From the NCBI GenBank assembly GCA_963821735.1, contig CAWGFK010000055.1, positions 930,001 through 994,000 on the forward strand: a DNA stretch of 64,000 nucleotides, read 5' to 3'. Positions 38,534-47,594 of this stretch are shown piece by piece; position 1 is the first letter of the stretch, and each line of letters begins with the position of its first letter. A program made the position numbers and the translations under genes. Source of the stretch: Laspinema sp963821735 (lineage in GTDB: Bacteria > Cyanobacteriota > Cyanobacteriia > Cyanobacteriales > Laspinemataceae). The notes under the pieces are model-generated. The model worked only from the letters and a program-made list of their open reading frames with translations. It was not told where the DNA came from and did no database searches.

Positions 38534-39589
38534 TCAAACATTGGGTTCAGACTCCTGTTCCAAGACAGTCGTCCTTCCGGTTTCAGCGGCTAGACGGGCG
38601 GCATCAGCAACTTTTAAGGTATAAAGACTGGCCCTGGAATCAACATATAAGGGGGTTCCCTGGGTTAAATGATCCAGGACCATCTGGGTATCTTTGGCAA
38701 ATAACCCCCGTCGGGTCCCGACTTCCAGGGGGGTAATCTCACCGTCGCGCACCAGTTGCCCCCGATCGCCATCAAATATCAAGGTTCCCTGACTTCCATG
38801 CAGTTCCAATTTTCGTTCGCTGGCGAAAAAGATTTCTCCTTTGCCATAGAGGACGGAAGCGATCGCCCCGTTGGTAAACCGTAACTGAGCGCTACATAAA
38901 CAAGCCCGAAAATACTCGGGTTCCGTCGGCTCCTCCCAAAACCGGCTTTGACAGCTTACCGTGGCGACTTGGCCCAAAACATCCGTCAGGCGATGCAGAC
39001 GCGAGAGGGCCGCAGTCAAGGGAAAGCCCAATAATTCTCGGTTATAGCTCCACTTGCGCCCAACCAACCGTTGCGGGTTGAGGGTGCTGTAGCGGGCATA
39101 GGCGACCTCTCCCAGTTCGTTCCAGGACTGTTTTAGGGCCTGATGAACTCCCCCCAACAGTTCAATATGTTCCACATGGAGCAGCCGCTGTCTGGCGGTT
39201 GCCAAGGCAATCAGGTCCTCGGCTTCTGCGGGATCCAGACAGAGGGGATATTCCACGACGACGTGACAATCGGCTAACAGGGCCGCCCGAATGATGGCAC
39301 CGCGATCGCGATTGATATTGCAAACAATCACCAAATCCAGGTCCCCCCTGGCGATTAAGTCTTGCCAGGAGTTCATGGCGGTGGTCCGATGGATTTGGGC
39401 AAATTCCTCGGTTTTTTCAGGGGTATGTCCCGCCACCGCCACTAAGCGCGATCGCTCATCCTCTTGGAGGGTTTGCCCTCGGAGTTTTGCCACAAAACCT
39501 GTGCCAACCAGCCCCACCCGCATCGGGAGTTGGGTGACTGGGACCAGGGAGGGCGATCGGTTTGTACTGGGACTAGAGGATGTCGTCAC
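38534..39589 (-). CDS. bvdR: biliverdin reductase
   Basis: A 351-residue Gfo/Idh/MocA-family oxidoreductase. MRVGLVGTGFVAKLRGQ is the NAD(P)H-binding Rossmann start and may be the true start at residue 23; the first 22 residues are Ser/Pro-rich. HVVVEYPLCLDPAEAEDL, LLHVEHIELLGGVHQALKQ and GEVAYARYSTLNPQR match what I remember of the cyanobacterial biliverdin reductase BvdR more closely than sugar dehydrogenases. The enzyme reduces biliverdin IX-alpha to bilirubin and influences phycobiliprotein assembly. It is divergent from petF, about 295 bases away. Confidence 0.85.
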   Translation of the reverse strand: MTTSSSPSTNRSPSLVPVTQLPMRVGLVGTGFVAKLRGQTLQEDERSRLVAVAGHTPEKTEEFAQIHRTTAMNSWQDLIARGDLDLVIVCNINRDRGAIIRAALLADCHVVVEYPLCLDPAEAEDLIALATARQRLLHVEHIELLGGVHQALKQSWNELGEVAYARYSTLNPQRLVGRKWSYNRELLGFPLTAALSRLHRLTDVLGQVATVSCQSRFWEEPTEPEYFRACLCSAQLRFTNGAIASVLYGKGEIFFASERKLELHGSQGTLIFDGDRGQLVRDGEITPLEVGTRRGLFAKDTQMVLDHLTQGTPLYVDSRASLYTLKVADAARLAAETGRTTVLEQESEPNV

Positions 39590-39883
39590 GGTCTGAGTTT
39601 GCTTTCTTCAATAGAATCGATACTACTCTAACTTCTGCCCGGTGGATACCTGAGCTAAGTTTTAGGTGGGTCCTTCTTTAGGTATAAGTAATCAGGATTA
39701 AATTAGAAATTTTTATAATAAATTTTGTTGGGATAAAGGGGCCAAAGGGTGTTGCAACCTTTGATTTTTCCCCTAATATCAGAGAAAGGCTGATCCTACC
39801 CGCAGACTGGCGCGTTAATCAAGGCGTGACCTCTGCATTAGCAAAACTTATAAGCCTGTCGATTATCTGGAGAAGATCACTAA

Positions 39884-40183
39884 ATGGCAACTTACAAAGT
39901 CACCTTAATCAACGAAGCCGAAGGTCTCAATCAAACCATTGAAGTGGAGGATGATACCTACATTCTCGATGCTGCGGAAGAACAAGGTCTTGACCTGCCC
40001 TATTCCTGCCGTGCTGGTGCTTGCTCTACCTGTGCAGGCAAAATTACCTCGGGGACCGTTGACCAGTCTGACCAGTCTTTCTTAGATGATGAGCAAATTG
40101 AAGCTGGTTATGTCTTAACCTGCGTGGCTTACCCGAGTTCTGACTGTACGATTCTGACTCATCAAGAGGAAGAACTCTACTAA
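39884..40183 (+). CDS. petF: plant-type [2Fe-2S] ferredoxin
   Basis: A 99-residue ferredoxin that carries electrons from photosystem I to FNR, bilin reductases, nitrate and sulfite reductases. The cluster ligands are CRAGACSTCAGK (three Cys) near residues 42-50 and the fourth Cys in YVLTCVAYPSSDC near 80. The length and the acidic C-terminus HQEEELY are typical of photosynthetic PetF. A run of about 295 bases upstream, with the divergent bvdR, contains its promoter. It is followed by a hairpin. Confidence 0.96.
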   Translation: MATYKVTLINEAEGLNQTIEVEDDTYILDAAEEQGLDLPYSCRAGACSTCAGKITSGTVDQSDQSFLDDEQIEAGYVLTCVAYPSSDCTILTHQEEELY

Positions 40184-40221
40184 GAGAACTCCACCCTTTA
40201 AAATTTTTCCATTTTCAAAAT

Positions 40222-40255
40222 GTAGGGGCGCACAACAAACGGTGCGCCCCTACAG
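40222..40255 (+). terminator. hairpin after petF (GTAGGGGCGCA / TGCGCCCCTAC)
   Basis: The arms GTAGGGGCGCA and TGCGCCCCTAC around a short ACAAACGG loop lie about 40 bases after the petF stop. This is another copy of the repeat near 24653. It likely ends the short petF transcript. Confidence 0.6.
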
Positions 40256-40265
40256 TTGATCTGGG

Positions 40266-40439
40266 GCAAAACCGGGCAGGGGCTTAAACCCTAGCCCTGT
40301 CAAGGTGTGTAGATTGTCGGAGTAAATGCTTGCGCCCTCCGGAGGGCGTATGCAAGACGCCCCTACAAGAAACCCGGATGAGGCGGGATTCCATTTACCA
40401 CCTTGACAGGGCTAGGTTTAAACCCCCGCCCGGTTTTGC
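40266..40439. mobile_element. 174-bp inverted-repeat element
   Basis: Two arms of about 42 bases are nearly perfect complements. The left one begins GCAAAACCGGGCAGGGGCTT and runs to CCCTGTCAAGGTG. The right one begins CACCTTGACAGGGCTAGG and ends GCCCGGTTTTGC. The interior of about 90 bases has its own small palindromes (GCGCCCTCCGGAGGGCG). No coding capacity. The structure is that of a MITE or a large bidirectional hairpin lying between petF and the convergent spoIID-like gene. Confidence 0.7.
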
Positions 40440-40534
40440 TACTCCCCCCTGATGTAGAGGTAGGGTCCGATCACCCTTTTTACGGCGATCGCATCGAAGG
40501 CCCTACAAATCCACCTTGTCACCCCTTCAGGTTT

Positions 40535-42283
40535 TTAACCCTCGTCGGTTGTGGCTAAGGGGTCGCGCCAAAAAATAATGTTCTCAGAAATGGGTTGGAT
40601 TTCGGTGCCGGGATAGTAGAACTTGAGAATGCGATCGCTGGTCCATCCTAATTTCGCGAGTCGATGGGAACCACTTTGGCTCAATCCGACCCCATGTCCA
40701 AATCCGCCTCCGACAAAGACATACCCCTTAAAGCTTTTATCCTCTCCATACATCCGTTCTAGGTAAAAGAATGTACTTAACGGTGCCCAGAATGCTCGGA
40801 GGATTTCATCTTTCACCAGTTTGACTGATCCCCGGTCCGTGGTGACATTGAGTGCGATCGCTCGACCGGCATTGCTTCTTTCCACCACTTCCACTGCCTG
40901 AATGGTCTGGAAATTGGCCTGGGGATGCTGCTTCTCTTGCAGATAACTCTTCAGATCTTTGTTCATTTGCGCCAAGCTGCTGACTTCGCGCCACCGAAAG
41001 ACATCCCACTCTTCTTCATTAAACCCTTTGTCCAAGGTAATAAACCGGCGGAAGTTCTGCTCGTTGGCTAAACTGTAGCGGGATAAGTCCCAGACATTGC
41101 CTACGGAGTCAAGGACAGCGGTCAAATACGGGCGATCGGCCCCATCCCACATATCCTGGAAAGGGGCAGTGATCCCCCCGGTGGTGGAGGAATAGAGGGC
41201 GTCGATTAATTCGTTGTTATAAGTCAGCACTTTCCCGGCAGTGGCGGCGATCGCGCGATCGGACCGATCCCAAGTCTCGCCCACTCCTTTATAAACCTGG
41301 CACTCGGTACTGGCACAGAGCTGCATAGTTATCGATCGCAAATCGTCGCAGGTTCCGCAGGACATAAGTCCGAGCAATAATCGCCTGCGCTTCTACTGCG
41401 GCATAAGGCGCATCTGCCCCAATTTCATGGGGGACAACTCCCCGTAAATAGTCCTCCATAGGGACTTTATTAACCAGGGTAAAAGTGCCGTAGGCATTGG
41501 GTTGAATTCGCAAATTCCCCGGATATAGAGTGGGGTTGCGGTCCTCTTTTTCTCGGCTAACTTGAATCCGATCGCTCCCGGCCCAAATCTCTAGGCGATC
41601 GCGATTATAGCGGAACCCTTCAAATACCCAACTCGGTTGGGGTTTCTGCTGGAGAATCTCCGTATCCAAAAAGGCGGTTTCATATCCCTCCGCTTGCAGA
41701 TTTTGCAGCAACAACCGGCGCAATAACGGGGTCCCATAGACCTCGCGCTGGCCCAGACTTGCCAGCGTCCCGGATGAGCAATTTCTACCTCAATTCCCTT
41801 TTTTCTCCATTCATCGGCATTCTGTTCCGCATTCTCGAAACTGCGATGGGTACTCAATACCAGCCGTTCTTCTAGGATGGGTTCAGCTAAGGGTTTCATG
41901 ACGATTTCTAGCTGGATCTCTTTCACTTCCTGGGTTTGAGGTGTCCCATCACCCCCCTCAAAGCGGACATAGAGGCGATCGCCTTCTACAGCTTTTAGAA
42001 TCAGTTTATCCCCCGGTTTGCTACCAAACCGCTGCACCACTCCTATCTGTAGTTCTCGATTCTGAACTTGATTGGCTTGAACTACTTCTGCCGGAACGCT
42101 CCAAAAGCACAAAACCGTGAACACCACCCCAGATATCCGCCCCAACCATTGGCCCCCCATCCGCTTGGCGGGGGGAGTGACAGGAGTCGGTTTCGGTTCC
42201 ACAATCTGACCTATAGCTTGGCGATCGCTGACAATTTGGGAATGGACCCCCGGATTCTGTTCTTGATATGCTGTTGATTTCAC
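40535..42283 (-). pseudogene. SpoIID/LytB-domain protein, two frameshifts
   Basis: Read from the GTG at 42283: a membrane anchor (LGRISGVVFTVLCFWSVPAEVVQA), then a central region to about 41750. The frame then shifts to give EVYGTPLLRRLLLQNL, and shifts again near 41327 to give LCASTECQVYKGVGETW. The SpoIID family features are present once joined: NKVPMEDYLRGVVPHEIGADAPYAAVEAQAIIARTYVL, and then GFGHGVGLSQSGSHRLA. One event looks like a missing base in GGGCCC near 41750; the other is one extra base near 41327. The joined product would be about 580 residues. SpoIID proteins are lytic glycan-strand cleaving enzymes or amidase enhancers acting on peptidoglycan, so a cell-wall role is expected. 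Confidence 0.88.
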
Positions 42284-42563
42284 CGTTCGATACCCGTTTG
42301 TTTGGTTTAAATATCCGTTCTAAACTCTCGACAATGGCCTAATTTTCCTCCCACTACAAGGATTTCACTCCCTTACCCTCCAAGAGGGCGATCGCCTTCT
42401 TGGGCAATCATTAATTTTATCCCCTCATATTCTGATCAAAATCCCCCCCAACTTTCAACCTATTTTCCACCCAATCTCCCCAATCCCCCAATCTCCTTGT
42501 TGCAACTCATACTCATTCCGACTATGATATAAGAAAGCCACCAAAAACCCAGAAATCACAACT

Positions 42564-42825
42564 ATGAGAGTCGAAGAAATCCCAATCGCCAAGATTCGGC
42601 GTCCCTTACCGCGCCAGAATGACTTACAAAAAGTAGAGACGCTGATGGCGTCCATCCAAGAAATCGGATTACTAGAACCAATTGACGTGCTAGAAGTAGA
42701 AGGGGAATATTATGGCTTTTCGGGTTGTCATCGCTATGAGGCTTGTCAACGCCTAGGCCATAAAACCATTCGCTGTAACGTGCGTCGTGGCCTCGCGATC
42801 GGTGCTAAAAATGCACCTAGCCTGA
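42564..42825 (+). pseudogene. srx: sulfiredoxin, C-terminal frameshift
   Basis: Sulfiredoxin reduces over-oxidised (sulfinic) peroxiredoxin using ATP. The N-terminal MRVEEIPIAKIRRPLPRQNDLQKV and the active site YYGFSGCHRYEACQRLG, with its catalytic Cys in FSGCHR, are unmistakable. The family end, VRRA(P/S)RSVLKMHL, appears only if one extra G near 42786-42791 is removed: GTGCGTCGTG then gives ASRSVLKMHLA and a stop at 42825. As written, the frame continues to 42842 with an unrelated tail. The gene starts at the ATG at 42564 and is about 87 residues when repaired. Confidence 0.88.
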
Positions 42826-43005
42826 GTCGATGCTGCCGATAGAGCCGGTACAGTATTCAAGCAATGGGACGATTACCGGGTTTTTGGACCTTTCTTGGTT
42901 CCCAAGCCAGCAGTAGGTTGTCAAGAAACCCGCTTTCTCACCCATACTGTACCGATGCTCTAGTCATCCCGTTAACAATATACTCGTTCTAAAGGAGACC
43001 GAATC

Positions 43006-43530
43006 ATGGGAAAAGATAAAAACAAAGATAAAGACAAAGACAAAGACAAAGACACCATCTCAAAAATCAATACTGGCATTAATGCAGAAGACCGGCAAGC
43101 AATCGCTGATGGATTATCGCGACTTCTCGCCGACACTTACACCCTCTACCTAAAAACTCATAATTTCCATTGGAACGTCACCGGACCCATGTTCCAGACC
43201 TTACACTTGATGTTTGAGCAGCAATACAACGAATTAGCCTTAGCGGTGGATATGATCGCCGAGCGGATTCGCGCCTTGGGATATCCAGCACCCGCGACTT
43301 ATAGCGAGTTTAGTCAATTAAGCTCCATTGAAGAAACCCTCGGCGTTCCGAAAGCCAAAGAAATGATTCAGTTGTTAGTGGAAGGACAAGAAGCCGTCGT
43401 GCGGACTGCTCGTTCTGTTTTCCCCACCGTTGATGCAGCAAACGATGAACCCACCGCTGATTTATTAACCCAACGGATGCAGATTCATGAAAAAACTGCT
43501 TGGATGTTAAGAAGTCTGCTGGAAGAATAA
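43006..43530 (+). CDS. Dps family ferritin-like DNA-protection protein
   Basis: A 174-residue Dps/miniferritin that oxidises and stores iron and shields DNA. The ferroxidase residues are visible in KTHNFHWNVTGPMFQTLHLMFEQQYNELALAVDMIAERIRALG near 46-88 (His in FHWNV, Glu/Asp in FEQQYNEL). The remaining helices end RMQIHEKTAWMLRSLLEE. The first 25 residues are an unusual Lys/Asp tail, MGKDKNKDKDKDK and so on, encoded by a six-base repeat. Lys-rich tails of Dps proteins bind DNA; the alternating acidic residues here make that uncertain. The gene starts with GGAGACC upstream of the ATG. Confidence 0.93.
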   Translation: MGKDKNKDKDKDKDKDTISKINTGINAEDRQAIADGLSRLLADTYTLYLKTHNFHWNVTGPMFQTLHLMFEQQYNELALAVDMIAERIRALGYPAPATYSEFSQLSSIEETLGVPKAKEMIQLLVEGQEAVVRTARSVFPTVDAANDEPTADLLTQRMQIHEKTAWMLRSLLEE

Positions 43531-43596
43531 AGCATCGGTTAAACCTTGCCAAGCCGAACCTAGAAATCGGCTTCTTAGGTGAGTGAGTACAAACTG

Positions 43597-43671
43597 AAGA
43601 TAACGACTGAAGTCGTTACTACAAACGGGGGAAAATCCATTGTTCGTAGTAACGACTTCAGTCGTTTCTTC
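43597..43671. repeat. two inverted copies of the AACGACTnnAGTCGTT palindrome
   Basis: AACGACTGAAGTCGTTACTAC and, after about 30 bases, GTAGTAACGACTTCAGTCGTTTCTTC face each other, giving a larger inverted structure that lies between dps and the HTH-GrpE gene. It may terminate dps. Confidence 0.75.
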
Positions 43672-43723
43672 GCAGTTTGTAATATGATATCCAAGATTAC
43701 ATTAGATTGAGCAACTCCAACTC

Positions 43724-44365
43724 ATGAGTGATACTCCAGACGCCAGCCAACAATTACAAGATTAATGCAACAGGTAGGAATCTCCAGTTTTCGGGCCCTT
43801 GCTCGTCAAGCGGGAGTGTCTCACTGGCAGGTGAGGCAACTGCGCCAGGGAAAGGCGTTGCAGATGCGTGTCGAACCCTTGCTCATGTTGGCGAATGTCG
43901 CTCCAAGTCACCCTATCCGAGTTATTAGTGAGATGCGCTGGAGTTGAAGCCGCAGAACCCCTTGAGCAGAGTTCGACGGTGCAAGCAGAATACGATCGCC
44001 TCCAAATTCAGATGCAGCAGCAACGGGAGACGCTGTTGCAGGAATTTCAACTCACCAGTTTAGATATTTTAGAGTCCTGGTTGCGGAACTGGCCTACTGC
44101 CGCTTATGCTGCTACCCAAAACCCGGACTTGCCTGCGGTGCGTTTGCTGCCGTTGTTGCATCCGGTGGAACGGTTGCTGCAAGAGTGGGGAGTCGAGGCG
44201 ATCGCCTCCGTGGGGTCAGAGATTCCATACAATCCCCAGCAGCATCAGTTACGGGAGGGAATGGCTCAACCGGGGGAACTTGTGAGAGTTCGCAGTACCG
44301 GATATCGCCAAGGGGAGAAGCTGCTTTATCGAGCAGAGGTCAGTCCCAGACAGGAACAGGGATGA
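43724..44365 (+). pseudogene. HTH-domain protein with GrpE-like C-terminus, two frameshifts
   Basis: The gene starts at the ATG at 43724 (MSDTPDASQQLQD). A missing T near 43762 (GATTAATG, expected GATTTAATG) shifts into MQQVGISSFRALARQAGVSHWQVRQLRQG, a Cro/xre-like helix-turn-helix. An extra base near 43899 shifts again to QVTLSELLVRCAGVEAAEPLEQ. The end resembles the head of GrpE: SEIPYNPQQHQLREG..QPGELVRVRSTGYRQGEKLLYRAEVSP. Repaired length is about 213 residues. Related cyanobacterial proteins combine an N-terminal HTH, a coiled coil and a GrpE-like end. It would be a regulator or DnaK partner; the canonical grpE is presumably elsewhere. Confidence 0.8.
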
Positions 44366-44373
44366 GGGAGAAA

Positions 44374-45186
44374 TCAGCCGAGAGGTCTCATGGATGGGAT
44401 AGGATTGAGCCAACGGATGATTTCATCTTTAAGGCGAACGGGTTCGCGATACATTTCTAGGCGGACCCATTGGGCGATCGCATCCAAAGGAGAGAATTCC
44501 GTCCCCGACTTCCAACCCGGGTCTTGACTTAAGGGAGTGAGATGATTTCCCGGGATAGTGAGCATAGATACCAAGTCAGGAAAGCGTTCTTGCATTACGG
44601 GAAATAACAGCAGAGTTTGATCCAGGGTATCATCTTTAAATTTGACAATCAAATTCCGCTTAATTTGATAATTTCTGGCAATGATGTCGTTAGTTTCTTC
44701 TGGGGAAGGGGTAAATTCTACCGAGAAAGCCTGGGGTAATTTCGCCCCCCAAGTGGTGGGTAATTGTTCGACTAATTCTAAGAAAGGAATAGAACGACGG
44801 GCGGGGTAATTATTATAGGAAATCAGGATATTCCCAGCGCGATCGACATCAAATAAACTGCCGATAAGTAAGTGGAGTTTACACCCCATGCTATGACCGA
44901 TTCCATAGATGGGAAGATAGCGTTTAGGCAATTTCCCGGACAGGCGCAATTGTTCGACACACCACTCGAACCGATCTACGATATCAGCGGCGATCGCACC
45001 GTGGTCGAAATTACTAACAAACGGCGTAGCGATAATCGCATATCCTTGGAGACTGAGTTGTTCAAGTAACCATCGATAGGTCACTTGAGGCGCTGCCGCC
45101 AGGAACGCGCCCCCCAGGAAATGAATAATGCCCCTTGTCCGGGGAGGAATATGGACCCAATTACCGGAAATTTCTTGCCAATTCAT
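44374..45186 (-). CDS. DUF1350 family alpha/beta hydrolase-like protein
   Basis: A 270-residue protein of the DUF1350 family. It starts MNWQEISGNWVHIPPRTRGIIHFLGGAFLAAAPQ. The GIGHSMGCKLHLL sequence near residue 97 is a typical G-x-S-x-G nucleophile elbow, with serine in GHSMG. The family occurs in cyanobacteria and plant plastids. The substrate is not known, and I would not assign lipase or esterase activity. It ends nine bases from the HTH-GrpE gene stop, convergent with it. Confidence 0.85.
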   Translation of the reverse strand: MNWQEISGNWVHIPPRTRGIIHFLGGAFLAAAPQVTYRWLLEQLSLQGYAIIATPFVSNFDHGAIAADIVDRFEWCVEQLRLSGKLPKRYLPIYGIGHSMGCKLHLLIGSLFDVDRAGNILISYNNYPARRSIPFLELVEQLPTTWGAKLPQAFSVEFTPSPEETNDIIARNYQIKRNLIVKFKDDTLDQTLLLFPVMQERFPDLVSMLTIPGNHLTPLSQDPGWKSGTEFSPLDAIAQWVRLEMYREPVRLKDEIIRWLNPIPSMRPLG

Positions 45187-45284
45187 GCCTAAACTCTATA
45201 AAAGTGCAGTTGTTCCCTAATTTTAGGCGATCGGCAGAGTAACTTCCCACTCCACAGTGATTAACTTGATGCAAAAATCACCCA

Positions 45285-45890
45285 TCACGACTGAAAAGTA
45301 ATAGCACTCAATAAAATGCCTAAAATCTTAGCAACTTCCGACAGATAATACTCGACCCTATCAATATAAACCATCTGCCCCTCCAACTTCAAAAATCTCC
45401 AAACCGTCCCCGAAGTCACCGCCCCATAAATCGTAGGAATCTGATTTCCCTCCTGTTCATTAAACAACTGCGCCGCCAACATTTCTGCCACACATTGCCC
45501 GAAACCCGCCTTAATGTCTTCTTTTTTCGCTTCGACTAAAGTAATGACTGGGGCGCTGATAAACAGTCGTTCCGGTGATAAACTGATTAAAAAATCACAA
45601 GTTCCATTCAATCCTCGTTCTGGGGCAACATTAAACTCCGAACCCGAAAACAAACCGACTTGATACTTAACCTGCCGCCTGACTTCCAGTAAAATTGGCG
45701 CAATAATCAGTTCAGACCGAGCTTTTTCCGTATTAATATCCACCGCTAATGCAGCGTTTTCTTTTAAAAAAATCTGAAGAATTTCGCTGGGACTCACTGC
45801 GACTGTATTAACAAATAAATCGGTATTTCCATTTAAAGTTAAGTTAAATTCCTTAATAATTCGATTGAGTTTAAAATCCCTATAAACCAT
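45285..45890 (-). CDS. hypothetical protein, possible restriction-endonuclease-like fold
   Basis: A 201-residue protein starting MVYRDFKLNRIIKEFNLTL. The segment CDFLISLSPERLFISAPVITLVEAKKEDIKAGFGQCVAEMLAAQ near 98-140 has the spacing of a PD-(D/E)xK nuclease core (D...VEAKKE), followed by a helix with Gln. Similar cyanobacterial proteins are common and unstudied. The C-terminus includes IPTIYGAVTSGTVWRFLKLEG, as in domains that report on substrate-containing proteins. No partner gene. The nuclease fold is inference from the E-x-K motif. Confidence 0.6.
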   Translation of the reverse strand: MVYRDFKLNRIIKEFNLTLNGNTDLFVNTVAVSPSEILQIFLKENAALAVDINTEKARSELIIAPILLEVRRQVKYQVGLFSGSEFNVAPERGLNGTCDFLISLSPERLFISAPVITLVEAKKEDIKAGFGQCVAEMLAAQLFNEQEGNQIPTIYGAVTSGTVWRFLKLEGQMVYIDRVEYYLSEVAKILGILLSAITFQS

Positions 45891-46157
45891 TGTTTATTCG
45901 CCCTTACAGAGAGATGAATTAGAGTTTGCACAACAGAGATTCATATCCTTGGGGTATCTTACTCCTTTTCTTGCAGCAGTGTGTCATAGAGAACGCCAGC
46001 AAGACGTGATGCCTCTTATGGAAACGGGGAAATTCAGCTATACTGGGGAAGAGAATCCCTTGGGGCGGCCCCTGTACTGTAAACCCAGATTACTCAACCG
46101 CCAATCCCCTGGCAAAACCCTCGGAGGCATTCCCAAACCGTTCAGGAGAAAACCGTT

Positions 46158-46726
46158 ATGACACCCCGCAATTCAATCCCTCACTGACATTACCCTAGAA
46201 GAATTTTTGCAGTTACCCGAAACCAAACCCGCCAGTGAATATATCAATGGAGTAATTTATCAAAAACCCATGCCACAAGCCCAACATAGCTCGATTCGAA
46301 CTTGAATTAGGGTACTGCTATCAATCAGTGGGTAAATTCGATAAAATAGCTATTTGCCTTTCCCGAGTTACTTGTAATTTTGGTGGGTCTTCCATTATGC
46401 CAGATATAGTCAGTATTTGAATGGCACAGGATTCCCCGAAAACCGATGGAGATTGGAAAATCGCGTGACCATTGCACCGGATTGGACGATTGAAATTTGG
46501 TCTCCAGACCAAATTGTGAATCGGATCATGAGAAGAATTATCTTTTGCCTCAATCATGGAACCCAAGCTAGCATGGTTAGTCGATCCAGAGGATGAATCG
46601 GTGATAATTTTCAAACCCAATCAAACCCCCGAGGTAAAAACTGGGGATGATGCGTTACCCGGTTTACCTGTATTAACCGATTGGCAACTATCCGTCCGAG
46701 ATATAATTGGATGGCTGTATTTATGA
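46158..46726 (+). pseudogene. decayed Uma2 (DUF820) gene, upstream copy
   Basis: Translation in pieces shows Uma2 features: LTDITLEEFLQLPETKPASEYINGVIYQKPMPQAQHS, then APDWTIEIWSPDQI and FCLNHGTQA, but interrupted by several frameshifts and stops. The neighbouring intact Uma2 at 46749 has the same residues in the same order (PETEPACEYIDGQIYQKPMPQGKHS). It is therefore the remnant of a tandem duplicate. Frameshifts here are too many and scattered to be simple consensus errors. Confidence 0.75.
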
Positions 46727-46748
46727 TTAAAACTAGGAGGACAGATGG

Positions 46749-47315
46749 ATGATGATTTTAACAGAATCTCCACTAATCAAGTCTCTGGATGATTTTTTAA
46801 ATCTACCCGAAACTGAACCCGCCTGCGAATATATTGACGGCCAAATCTATCAGAAACCAATGCCCCAGGGAAAACATAGCAAACTGCAAACTGAGTTAGT
46901 ATCGGCGATTAATCATCAAGGGAAACCCTCAAAATTAGCCTATGCCTTTCCAGAATTAAGGGTAACATTTGGGGGGCGTTCTCTGGTGCCAGATATTTCG
47001 GTGTTTGAGTGGTCCCGCATTCCTTTGGATGAAAAGGGAGAAGTTGAGAATCAGATTAAAATTGCCCCGGATTGGGTGATTGAAATTCTATCTCCTGGAC
47101 AAAATCAGACCCGGGTGATGGATAAAATTATTTTTTGCCTGAAGCAGGGGACGGAACTGGGTTGGTTTATCGATCCGCAAGACCGATTAATGATGGTGTT
47201 TAGTGGCGATCGCCTCCCCAGCGTTAAAGCAGAATCGGATATTCTGCCGGTTTTAAGCAGTTTTCCAGATTGGGAATTATCGGTGAATCAAGTTTTTGAT
47301 TTATTAAGTTTTTAA
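46749..47315 (+). CDS. Uma2 family (DUF820) endonuclease-fold protein
   Basis: A 188-residue protein of the Uma2 family, widespread in cyanobacteria in multiple copies. It shows the typical pattern: FLNLPETEPACEYIDGQIYQKPMP at the N-terminus, SLVPDISVFEWSRIP near 80, APDWVIEILSPGQNQTRVMDKIIFCL near 105-130 and GWFIDPQDRLMMVF near 140. The conserved PD and E-x-L residues form a PD-(D/E)XK nuclease-like core. Cellular roles are unknown; activity is not established. ATG at 46749, with a second ATG immediately after. Confidence 0.88.
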   Translation: MMILTESPLIKSLDDFLNLPETEPACEYIDGQIYQKPMPQGKHSKLQTELVSAINHQGKPSKLAYAFPELRVTFGGRSLVPDISVFEWSRIPLDEKGEVENQIKIAPDWVIEILSPGQNQTRVMDKIIFCLKQGTELGWFIDPQDRLMMVFSGDRLPSVKAESDILPVLSSFPDWELSVNQVFDLLSF

Positions 47316-47394
47316 AGCTATAAAGTTATCTCCAAAAGAGGGAAATTTCCCAAAAAATGACTCTCAAAACATCACGCCGGATACTGAATGGGAA

Positions 47395-47583
47395 TTAGCG
47401 AGGGTTGAATCGCTGACGGATGAGACGATAGAGGGTTATCAAAATAAACCCAATCAGGGCAAAGGGAAAGGCGACAACGCCCCCCATAAAACACAAAATC
47501 AGATTAAATTTACCCCGTTGGGCGAATTTAGCAAATTTTTTCATCCAATTGGGATAGGGGTAAGCATCAACAGGTAAATCCAA
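47395..47583 (-). CDS. small single-membrane-helix hypothetical protein
   Basis: A 62-residue ORF. MDLPVDAYPYPNWMKKFAKFAQRGK is followed by the hydrophobic FNLILCFMGGVVAFPFALIGFILITLY and a basic end RLIRQRFNPR, a positive-inside single-pass topology. It starts 12 bases after the end of the NB-ARC/TPR gene, so it may be the last cistron of that unit. Coding character is moderate and no family is recognised. Confidence 0.5.
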   Translation of the reverse strand: MDLPVDAYPYPNWMKKFAKFAQRGKFNLILCFMGGVVAFPFALIGFILITLYRLIRQRFNPR

Positions 47584-47594
47584 TTCTTTATAAA

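Noticed and set aside
42455..42655. Minus-strand 66-residue ORF with a hydrophobic segment
   Set aside because: It overlaps the sulfiredoxin start antisense and has no independent support.
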